This document shows positions 10,101 to 22,100 of a stretch of 64,000 nt of DNA, in pieces (within the stretch, counting starts at the first letter, position 1; every line of letters begins with the position of its first letter). The stretch covers positions 45,191-109,190 of the forward strand of contig JAMKCH010057039.1 in the NCBI GenBank assembly GCA_023653785.1. Reading direction: 5' to 3'. This DNA comes from Ophioderma brevispina. Lineage: Eukaryota > Echinodermata > Ophiuroidea > Amphilepidida > Ophiodermatidae. Made by a program: the position numbers and the translations under genes. The notes under the pieces were generated by a model, which did no database searches, had not been told where the DNA came from, and saw only the letters and a list, made by a program, of their open reading frames with translations.

Positions 10101-13100
10101 CGGGTTTTAGCATGTTTTGAGTGCATTCGGAGAGCTCTCAGATATCTCATTATCTTGAAGCAGATGAACTATAGTGCCCCTGGTAGAGGTCCAGTGGGGA
10201 GAGCCCCCGGAAGCTCTCGAGTTTTAGCATGTTTGAATGCCCTCGGGGAACTCTCAGTCATCTCATTATTATGACGCAGATGAACTGTACTGTCCCCGGC
10301 GGGGTCCAGGGGACGGAGCCCCCGGAAGCTCTCGAGGTTTAGTATGTTTGAGTGCCTTCGGAGAGCTCTCATTATCTCATTATCATGAAGCAAATGGTCC
10401 ACCTGCCCCTGGCGGGGGTCCAGGGGGCGAAGCCCCCGGAAGCTCTCGAGTTTTAGCATGTTTGAGTACCTTCAAAGGGCTCTCAGTTATGAACTATAGG
10501 CCTATATACTGCCTGTGGCAGTGTCAATTTTATTTTTTCCCAACGTCACTTCAGCGCCCCCTGAGGTGGCGCCCGGGGTACGTGCCCCCCCCCTTGCCCC
10601 CCGCCCAGCTACGCCACTGCGTGTAAATGAATGTGGAATTCTTTTGTTTCACGTACAACTTCACTTCTCCTATCGTGGTGTGATGGTGGATGCACCTATT
10701 CTCTATTATGCAACTGTTTGGATTGTTTTCATATTTTTTAAATTGAACTCTCATAATACGCCCAAAGGCCTATTTTTTAAAGGTGCAACCAGTGATTTCG
10801 AGGCATCCATATTTTCAGCCATATGTAGTAGTTACACACAGATTAGACAATGAATAGATCATTTTCCTTTTATTTTGCTACAGAAATGTCTTCAAAAGTG
10901 AAAAAGGTGATTTTGATATGCTTATATTTCAATATATAAACATAGGCTAAATTTCGTATTTGTCCCTATAGGAAATTAGACATTTCACATTTTTCAATTC
11001 GAGCCTAATCCTTTCAGATGGGGATATTTTGATAAGAAAGCTTGAATCAGTGCAAAATTCCAGAATTTTCACATTTTTTTTTAGGGGAACACCTGTTATG
11101 TGACATCTCTCGTAGAATCTTTATGAAGATTAAGATGCAATATCTTTTCGTGGTTACGCTAAAACATTTTCCATGAGTGATTTAATAACCATGATGAAAA
11201 TAATAATAGTAATAATAGGTATAGTAGTTATAAGCACTGATCTCTACACCACTGGATAGGCAATCTCAACGCGATACTAGCCGAAGCCGATGAATATACC
11301 GGAAGTGGCCGCAGCGTCCTTGTGCTCTACCCATACATTCAATCGGTTGCACGGGTTTCTATGGGATGAGTATACATATATGCCTTTTATAAAGTACTTT
11401 TCTGGCCAAATCTGAAAAAAATATTCAGCATTTGCAATTTGTAGGGTGTATGTTGCCCGATTTGCCTGTAAATTTAAAAATGTGAGTAGAAGTAAACGGA
11501 TGTATTCTAGGCAATTTTGCGACCGCCGATTCGTGATGGGTAAAGTAGTAGACCTATACACCGGATTCATAATACTGTAGCACTTGCCATTTGCCACTGT
11601 ACTAGACTATGTGGCATAGTCTATTTATACCCCTTGTGGGACCGTCTCAATCCGGACTTAAAATTTTACCTTCTGACCTTTGACCCCCCAAAATTAAAAA
11701 AAAAAAAATACACACTCGGGGGTTATTTTGGCTGCTATGTTGAGGTTACATTTTTCTACTTTAGCATTGAACCAGTCACATCCACAACTGACTGAATTGA
11801 TACCCCCTAGAAAACGTCATTATTGTGAATGATACACCTTGGGGTTTTTGGGCCCGCATTGAGCTATAGTCGCTCTTTTTTTTTTTGGAACGAGCATTGA
11901 TCCCCGACCAAAATTCAAGACCCTAGGAATTTAATTCCAATTTTTAAAATAGAACGTGCATGCACTGTATAAAAGAGATACGGGTTTCCTTTCCAGAAAG
12001 ATCGGGGGGGGGGGGGGGGGTAACCACACCCTGTGATTTTCCTTTTACACATCCGATTTCTATAAACTGTGGACCACAAGATAGCTTTGCGTTGCGTTTT
12101 CAAGTGGTATCAAATTAAGTACCAACAGGGCCCAATATGAAATAAGTTAAAGCAATTTTAGCACAGTTTTTTGAAGAGCGCCCCCAATTTTCAAAAATTT
12201 GGAGATTTTGACACGATTTGCATTGGTAACTGGCTAGTAAACTATACTGTGAATTGTTAAGCATTAAAAGTTCATGTGTAAACGAAGGAATTTGTTACTA
12301 GAATAATATTATCGGGGATCCCCGATAATAACGGAGGTTGGACACGGCCTTCCAATGTGAAAGAGCCGGGAAATAGCGCCATGTACGTGTCTACGCTTAT
12401 CCATTATTAGTTGTTATTAAAGTTCAGGCAAGCCAAGTTAGAGTTAATTTTGAGGGTGGCACTATTTCATCATGGACGGAAATAAACGTAGCATTTCAGC
12501 TCTGCAGTTAGTCCAATATGGGGATACATCATGTAATTACAAAATCGCTTATTTTGTGATAATACGCATTTTAGCATTTCGTTCGAGTAGTTAGGTTCCT
12601 AGACAATTACCAACGTAAATGTGCAAAAGTATCAAATTTGAAACAGGGGGGCGTCTTCAAAAAAATGTGCTAAATTCGTTTAGGAAAAGAGTGAAAATAC
12701 TGATCTAGGTGATGGGGGTATAGTAAAGCGGAAAAAATATTGAAGGAGGCTTAATGATATCTAATATATCTGTGAATGCTAGTAGTCAAAGCACTTAGGC
12801 CTTCTCAATGAAGTATTGTCTATGAGCTGAAAACCTGAAATACTGCCCATATTTTTAAAGACTTTTTAATATTTGAAATCATATTTGTTCGAACATAACC
12901 CACATACTCGAAAATCAACCAATAATTGACAAACTTGGACATACGGGAATTAATGCCTAATGATGTCCCTTTTCCATAGTTTCCTATTCAGTTGTACGTG
13001 CAAGATCGGGTCTTGGGTAGAGCAACGGGCCGCCGTGCATGGCTGCAATGTCCGCGTTTCTCACGCTATTTCGAGCGGCGATTAGCCTATCCAGGTTAGA

Positions 13101-16100
13101 GATCAGTGAGTAGTATAGGCAAAAAGGCCTATATTCGCCAAAGTACCATACGCTTAATATCGTCGACCGCCGTCACATAGTGACGATTCGACACTTTGGA
13201 CTTTTTGGAGAAATTTGGCAAATACGTTTGTTTCGTACTACACTACAAATTCACCAAAATGCCCCAAAATAAGTGGTCTTAATTGTAAAATATTAATTAT
13301 GACCAGGCCGTTAGCCAGGAATTTAATTGGGGGGTGGGCGGTGGGGGTGCGGGATTTGCCAGGAGGGGCTTTTTTTCGACTATGACTAAAAAAAAAAAGA
13401 CAACCATTTTTTGGTCGCTGCGCACCAGCCGGTTGCCCCAATTTGTTTTTTACCGTCACAACCAAATTCTGATAAGGGGGGGGGGGGGGGGGGGGGTTTG
13501 GGGGTTAGGGGAGGAATGAGATGAGGACAATCGGCGTGATAAAACTGTATCATCAATGAGTAGTAGCCAGCGTGATCCAGTAGTACAGTAGTATTGGCCG
13601 GTGTTTCACTGATAGTTATCACATAACCACAAGACTTAAAACATCAGCTTTTATACAAGGGAAAAAAAATCAACAAGACAAATCGGACATTCAACATGAT
13701 ATAAAGCGAACCTTTGCCATTGGGGGGGTGGGCGGGGGGTGCGTTCGCCCCACCCGCACCACCCCTCCGGATACGGCACCTCTGATTTATACAATTTGCA
13801 AAACGTTCACAACATAACGACGTATTTGTCGAACTCATTCTGCGCAGACCCATAGCATCGTATATGCATTTGATGTATTCGAGGTTTCACATGGTGACGT
13901 ATTTGTTGGAGTATTTTCAGTTAACGAGTTAATTAAAGTGCTATTTGTGTTTTACATATTGAGTACTAAGCACGAACGCGTCACATAACGACCCGATTTT
14001 CGAGACGATGTATTATTTATGGTTGATGAAATTGCCTATTTTGTCGTTTTCACATAGTGAAGTATTTTAATTACATAATTTGTTTAGCATATTAACTAAA
14101 TTGGAAGTGATTCATTTTAATTGTTTGAAATATAACTTATTTGCCAATTTCCACTAGGTTTATTTTGAAATACACGTTCAACCTAACAGTACGACAAGCA
14201 AATTAAAATCGGCAAATCTTTAAAAGCCGTTTTCTCAATCTGCGTATTTTGCAAATATTCAGTATGGACGCGGCCGAACACATAAAGCAAATGACATGCA
14301 TATGCAGACAACGTATCAAACTCGACATAATTTTATTGCGGGTAGTATTGCGGAAGGAGGAGACGGGTTCTGAAGGAATTGAAGTGCGAAGGTTGATTTG
14401 TGCAACCGCAAAATTCGGCAGTCGAGCGAACTATCATGAATAAAAAATTGAGTACATGAGTGAAAATCGACAAATTATGAACGGACCTTAATAATTAATA
14501 TGTAATTGATACTTAAATCCCCTACCATCGTCGTCCTGAATGGACACCACAGTCGTCCCTGCTCCTTCTTCCACCATTGCCACTTTGAATTCTAACAGTG
14601 AAGGTTTCAGTCTGTTCTCAATGAAGTCATTAATAATGGTTAGGTCAACCGATGCCCTACTAGAAGTCCACAAATGATACGCGACGGTTGTTGAAGCTAA
14701 TGTAATCTTCCCCGGATCGTGCAGAACCGTCTCTAGTCCCAACAACTACAGATATATTACAAAGAGTACACGTTGATTTGTTCTATTCATCCGTACATAT
14801 AGAGTACAGTTAGACAAGGCAGCCTGAAAAAGCGTTATCACATGGGCAAGATCTGAATCAACTACAATGATTTTATGTACTATGTTAAAATGATTAATAC
14901 GGGGCAAGCATGGAAGCAAGATTTCTTAAGGCCCCTATTCTGAAGTGAAAATGATGAAAATACATTTTTTACATTTGTATCTATTTTATAGTAAAATTAC
15001 TAAAGAATCCAAATTTAATATTTTTTGTCTAAAACAGCCATATTATAATTAAAAATTAATTCTCACTAATTAGAATAATGTACATTATCATTTATTCCCT
15101 AGCAATTCATTCCCTTCTTGATAAAAAAAAACCACCACGATTTTTTAGGCTGTGAGAAAAAAACCTTGGCGGGTTTTTTCAAATTTGCCACGTGCTCCTG
15201 ACCACACAAGACTGCAGAAAACTGTAAATGACAGTCACAGACCTTGCCGAAACTACACATAAAAAAACGAAAACTGCTGATGTTTGGCTTCACGGATGCG
15301 TAGATGGAAGGCACAAACCAGTCTTGGATGGGTTTGCACGTAGGTGGTTTTCCTCATAATAGGGAGTGAGTTCATCCAAAAGCTTTGAAGAGTCTCTATT
15401 CAACCAGTGGCGTACCCAGAGGGGCAGCTGCCCACCTGTGGGAATCTTGGCCCCCCCTCTTGCCCCCTGAAAAATTAGTGATTTACATAGGCCATATACT
15501 ATACTAACAAATTTTAATATATGCTTGCCCCCTGAAAATATGTTTCCCCCCTTTGCCCCCCTGAAAAAAGCTGATTACGCCACTGTCTTCAACAAGTGTG
15601 AAGTCTGCATCTTGTTCGCTGATTCCGAGATCTGCATAAATAAACGAGAGATTCTTGCACTCCTTGGTTGGTCATTGGTATAGATGTCGAACAGGAGAGT
15701 TACGAGCACGCTCTTTTGGGGTAGTTCATTCCTGAACATAGGCCATCGACTCTTCTTCGCTCCTAGCTGAACAAAAAACACCATGTGTGCAAGCAATCCT
15801 TTGATGAGCGGATGTCCCCTCCGAGTTCCAATATCTTTTGGAGTAAACGGCTGATAGGTCGACTAACACAACCCCGGTTACCAAACCCTTCTCGAAACCA
15901 TCCTCGATGTGATGAGTTAGGTTGAGTACTTGACTTGTTGTTGATTTGTCTGGCGGGAAAATAGGTTGTTCTGGTATGAGGTGTTCGTCTATCACAGGTG
16001 TAATACGGTTGAGCAGTAGACATTCAAAGAGCTTTTAGGTATGACTGAGGATAGTATTGGTTGATAGATCCTGGGATTAGATTGATTCCACGATCCCATG

Positions 16101-19100
16101 CTTTAAAAGTGCCATAACATGTGCTTTCCTCCAGATCTTTGGGAAATAATGCAGTAATTATTGTGGAGCTCAGAAAGCTACTCCTTTGCTACTGGGCCGA
16201 AGTTTTTCAGCGTGCTCAGTTTCCAGTTGGTCGATGTTAAAGGGGCGAGTGAAACCAGGGTCACCACTAGACCTCTTACGGTCTAGTTTGATCTGCCTAG
16301 TATTGGTAATCGACTTGGTACAATACCAAGACAAAAATGTCTCTAACACGTGTATACTTACGAATTTGATCGGAGTCGCAGAAGTCCCCAGTTCTGATAA
16401 AGGAAACGGGCTGACTTTGAGATGATTCGCTACGAGTAATTTGAGGGTCTTGTACGGAATAAGTAACTACAATATAAAATACATGGAAAGAAGAACTTAA
16501 GTTTCTTATCTTGCGCGAGCATTTTACTGGGAAATTGATCAATAGGTTAGCTAATACATTTCAGCCGCTATTCACTACGGTTTCCATTAGCAGGTAAACC
16601 TCGAACTGACACTGGAATAAATGTCGGTGTCACACAACAATGTATTGCAAGGTCATTGGTTTGTGTAGAGAAAAATCGAACCTGATCGAAATGTTGTGTA
16701 TTGCTGCCATTTTCAAGGTTGGCAAAACCGTGCAAAGAGCGTTTAGTGATGCTACACACATTTATTGGACAATAGGGGTTTAATTCTGGAAATTTATTTA
16801 TAATTAACTCTGATTCGTCTGTTAAGGAACAACGTTGTCCAATAACGTACACTGTAAATGAATGTATAATAATAACACTGCAGTTCACGCGTGCGTGACC
16901 TTTGACCTCAGCATTGGTACATGCTCAGGTCAACAGTCCTTTTGGCTAAATTTGGTTGTTATAGAGGAGGAGCTCGGACCAGGTCAAACATCATCGTTTA
17001 TACCCCTCACTACAGAAAAGGTTTGACACCTTTGGTAGTTAGTATGGACCCTCTACATCAATGCTACGGAGGTAGTACTCTCAAATTGTGGCATCACTTT
17101 TTCAATAGGTAGTCCAGTCAAAATAGGATTGACCCAAAACAAATTGCAACAGAAACTGCTTTGTGTTCATTTAACTTGGAATAGCTAACAAAACAACATA
17201 TCAAAAGTTTACCAAAATTGGAGTAGTGGAACAGCGCCTAATTTGCATAAATTCAAAATGGCCGCCATTTAAAACAATTTTGCTTATATCTTGGGATCTA
17301 AGATTGGTAGAAAACTTCAGGTTGGTACCTATACCTATGTTTTGGGGATCAAGGAATTCAGGTATAACATTATTTATGTCATTGAGTCAATTCTTCTTGC
17401 CTAATTTGCATAAATTCAAAATGGCGTCCATTTTGAAACCATTTTGTATATATTTCGGGATCTGAAACTGACCAAAGCTTCCTTGTGGTGTCTATAGCCA
17501 TATTATTGGGGTCAAATAATTTAATTTTAACAGTATTTGTACTGTTGTGTTATTTCCTCATGTCTAATTTTCATAAATTCAAAAGGGCAGCCATGCACTT
17601 TAAACCTTTCAACTGTCAAATCTTAGTATGTAGCAGTTGGAGAGGCTCATTTGCGATGTTTATACCCACTTTGCAAGTTTAATGAGCAAACTGATCAATA
17701 TTAGTAACAATAAGGCATTTTGTCACATCATCCTCATTTGCATAAATTAGAAATGGTTGCCAGTTTCAACAACATGACCTATATCTCAAAGTCTGAAATT
17801 TGCATAATGTGAAAGTTCACAACATTGGACAAATGGCATCGTGCCCTAAATCTCTTATCATTTGAATTTGAATTTTACGATTATATGGCACTCCAGTCAT
17901 TTTAATTGATGACTTCTTAGTTGGCAATAACGTCTAGCCCTATACAGCCAATAGTGGGATGTTTTAGTCATCAATGTCTTCTTCAGTTTCTTCAAAGATC
18001 CTGGATCCATGGGCACCATTGGAAAGCAGTGTCTGGACACTGAATGATTTACCCAGGCTAAATAAGACAAAAATAAAATAAAGACCACGCTGACAATTCT
18101 GCATACACCTCTAAACACTTCTCATCCTTTGGTACACTGAAGACCATTTGCTCTGCAGGTATACTGCCTGCTGTTGCAAGTTACCTGTTTTGCATTTGCA
18201 CCTTATTATCTAAAGAAGGTTTTTATGGGATGTCTCTTTGTCATAAATAAAATGTGTGGAGTGTATTAAACGATTACCTACAGACGTAATGTAGATTTTC
18301 TCTTATACCTGAAAATATGTAATAGATTGCAAGTGGATGGCTAGAAATATTAAGTCAGAAGTTAAAGAGAACCATTAAAGTGTGTACTAATGCAATTTTG
18401 TTGATAAATATTAATGGACCAGTGTGTTTAGTGGAATAATTCAAACAGTGCCACCTTGGCACCCTTAGGTAATTCGAGTTACTGAGATCACAGGTCATAA
18501 AGGTCATTTATCCTTATGATGCCTGAACAAGGTATTTGTCTATAGGTCAAAGGGGTCAAAGGATAACAAATCTTTTGTATATGGGTCAAATGTTTAAAGT
18601 GCCTTATTGTAAATAAGAATATCCTCATTATATTCATCTTGCATAAAGATTGTTAAAAAGTACAGTTTGCTATAGACACAGAGCACATGTTTACGTTTAA
18701 TGTTATGACATAAATAGGGTTTAAGGACTCAAAAACAATAGGGTTGTTTAAGTTGCAGCCATTTGTACTTCAAGGTGACTTCGTAGATATAGCAAACTAT
18801 ACCTTTTCAAAATCTTTGTCAAAACAGATAAAATGCGACTACTTTCAATTGCGCAGGATATTTATGAAAATTTGATCTACAACTCATTAATTAACCATCG
18901 TTACAGGCACATCATCATTGACTTTTACTTTTTGGGATCTAAGGAAGAATTTGTGATATTTCATCATACTTTATGGATGCATTTGTGAAATTTAATCCTG
19001 TAATGTGACCTCTGACCTCAATGCCTCAAATTGTTCAAAGGTTAACTAGACACTGTCTAATACGTTCAGTAATAAAATTGCATTATAGCACGCAACTTTA

Positions 19101-22100
19101 CACCCATACTTCGGTCTTCAATGAGGCCGCCTCTCGACTATGTAATACAAATTTTGAGATAAAAAGTGAGGGCTATAACATTCCAATTGTGTAAAGACAG
19201 CGGTCGTAAAAGCACTGAAATAAAAGATATGATAGAAAAGAAGTCCTTTTAATATGATTTTGTTAAGATTTGTTGTCAAACAACCGCATAATTGAGAGGG
19301 TCGGAGAGATATAATTTTAAACCGTGTTTAACGCTAATAAAATGTCCTATAATTAAATAGGATAGTGAAACATGAATGGTATATAGAATGTGAATTTATT
19401 GCGGTGGTGAATTCCTTTCTAAGAAAGTATTCTAAAATATGACAAAAGGCAATTGAGATGCATTTGAAGAGGAAAGATAATAAAGCAAAAATGTAGGGTC
19501 AAGTTCAAACGCGGATAAAATAAATGTATATTTTAGCACAAGTTGAAAACGTAAAAAGCAGGGAAATCTACATTACGTCTGTAGGCAATCATTGAATACA
19601 ATAGACTAAATGCACATAACTAAGTTATTGACAGGTAGCTCTGCCTGTCTTGTGTCCCGAGATAGTCAAATGACTTGGATAAATAACCCATTAGTATAAA
19701 TTGCTCTTATGTTTAAATTTCTTGATCCCAGAAAAATATGTTCAAAGACACTCTCAGATACTACGTTATAGTGGTCAAAAGTGGTTCTAAAATGGTCTCC
19801 ATTTTGAATTCATACAAGTTAAGCATCAAAGAATAAACCAATGATATTATTAATGTTAAAACGGAATTTCTTGATCTGGAAAACATGGGCATATAAACCA
19901 AAAAGAAAACCGTTACCATTCTCAGATCCCAAGATATAGTAAAACGTAGTTTCAAAATGGCAGCCATGTTGAATTTATGTAAATTAGGGAAGAATAAATG
20001 ACCCAATTGTATAAACAATATTATAATTGAATTCCTTGACCTCTAAAACATGGGTATAGACACCAGAATTAAGTCTGTACAAATCTCAGATCCCAAGATA
20101 TAGGCAAAATCAGTTTGAATGGCGGCCATTTTAGAATTATGCTAATTAGACATTGTTCCACTCCTCCGATTTTGGTAAACTTTTGATATGTTGTTTTGTA
20201 GCCTATTCCAAGTTAAATACAAGTAAAGCGGTTTCTGTTGCAATTTGTTTTGGGTTGACCCATTATTTTTCATATTTTGACTGGACTAAGGGGCCAATTT
20301 AAGTTTACACAGGGGTCAAATTTTTAAAATGCTCCAATCATGTTGAAATATATGCCATATTGTCCGTCTAGTCATAATGATTCAAAAAATGTATATTTGT
20401 ACCATCTATGACTATTGGTTTGGGAGTTATAGGGTAAAAATGCCTAAAATGGTAAAAAAGGTCAATTTCTATTAGTACAGGGGTCAAAATCAGAAGTTGC
20501 TCCAATTTTGGTAAAAATGAAAGAAGTTGTTCATCTAGCTTAATGTGTCAAAATAAGGAATAGTTTGTACCATCTGCAATGCATAGTTACCATGTTTGGG
20601 ACAAAATGGGCAACATAATCCAATTGGTGTTGACCTTCTTTGACCCATATCTCGATAAGTAAACATTTAACATAATCAAAACTATACTTTTTGGGAGTTC
20701 TCTTACCTCAGGCAATAATTTGCAAGTATTTAAAATATAATCAGATTAACTTTTAAAGTTGACCCCTGTACAAATTGAGATTGACCTTTTTTACCATTTT
20801 TGTCATTTTTACCCTATAACTCCAAAACCAATGGTCGTAGGTGGTAAAACTATCCCATTTGGAATCTTTGATTGGCGGGACAATTAAATGGATAATTTCC
20901 AGTATGATTGGGGGCATTTTAAAAATTGATTTAAGTTGCCAAAAAAGTGGTACCACAATTTGAGAGTACTACCTACCTAGCATTGATGTAGAGGGTCCAT
21001 ACTAACTACCAAAGGTGTTAAACCTTTTCTGTAGTAAGGGGTAAACGAACTCCTTAAATAAGGCCCTATGATATTCTGCTCCTGCTCTATTAGGGCATTT
21101 CTAAGCAAATTGAACTTTAGATGACGGTTGACTTGCGGAGTGTGACCTTTGACCTCAGTATTGTTCTGTGCTCACGTCAACAGTCCTTTGGCCAACTCAT
21201 GTCATCAACAGTCCTTTGACCAAATTTGGTTGTTCCGGGTCATTTATAAGCAAATTGACCATTAGATGACCTTTGACCTGTGGGGTCACTTTGAAATCCC
21301 GAAAATAAACCTCAGACTGTTGTTCCCACCCACTTGCTAAATATCAGCCCTATACGTCAACGTACAACAAAACGCATAGCCGGACGGCAAACTCTTGTTT
21401 TTAGTAATGTAGATATATTTGTCTGTTTTTATATTAAGCAAAAATACCTGTTTGGTCATTAATAGTAACGATAGCAATATCTGCAGATGGGTCGACTTCT
21501 CCAGAACCTGACACTACGCTTAATGATAGGGTAAACGTCTCGGCTCCTTCATTGTCGTCATCTCTATTGATGTCAATGGTAACTACTTGCTGTTGTTGGT
21601 TCCGTAAAAATGTAACAATGACCTCTTGTGTTGTGTAATCATATGGGTAGGTAGCACCGTTGCTTCCAGTACCATCAGATGCAGTAATGCCTGGATAGAG
21701 TGTGCCAAATACTGATAGATTTGTTTTCGCAACTCATATTAAACATAGTTTTCATATGTTCTTAAAAGGATATAGTTACAAAAAGTACCATTACCTATAC
21801 GTCCAGAATCTATATTTTTCACGGCGCTTTAGCCTTTACTCTATAGCTACGCCAGTTTTCTAGGAAGGAATTACTACATGATTACACACTGAGTCATAAG
21901 GAGTCACATCTTTCAAAAAGGTCAGCCACCCCAGCAACCAGCGTTGTAACAGCTAGCAGAGATATGATCTTGGTGACGAACTGCATTGTATGTGTTTGCG
22001 TAGAGTTGGGTGAATTGTACGAATTTCAATAATTCAAGGGGTTTTGCTCAAATTAAAGAACATTACCAAGAAAATATCACTACACGATATTGGTGGCGAA

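Larger units (their letters stand above)
10628..14487. other. Intron with old repeat fragments; no gene seen
   Basis: About 3.9 kb without a supported coding feature. It contains G-runs at 12005-12020 and 13476-13496, a G-rich repeat remnant at 13300-13510, a short G/C-rich piece at 13715-13770, and a 24-bp palindrome. The stretch near 11990-12120 resembles 44700-44815 (shared words 'ACATCCGATT' and 'GGTATCAAA'), indicating a dispersed repeat. Confidence 0.5.
16870..21395. mobile_element. About 4.5-kb composite of nested inverted repeats
   Basis: Left-arm segments at 16999-17300 reappear inverted in the right arm: 'GGACCCTCTACATCAATGCT' (17047) matches inverted sequence near 20983, and 'ACAACATATCAAAAGTTTAC' (17193) matches inverted sequence near 20174. 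Both arms hold recurring units around 'AAATTCAAAATGGC' and 'CCATTTT'. 'GTGACCTTTGACCTCAG' occurs near both outer edges but in direct orientation (16900, 21147). No transposase is seen. A diverged fragment of this family lies near 25685-25830. It fills most of the intron between Calx-beta 8 and 7. Confidence 0.75.
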
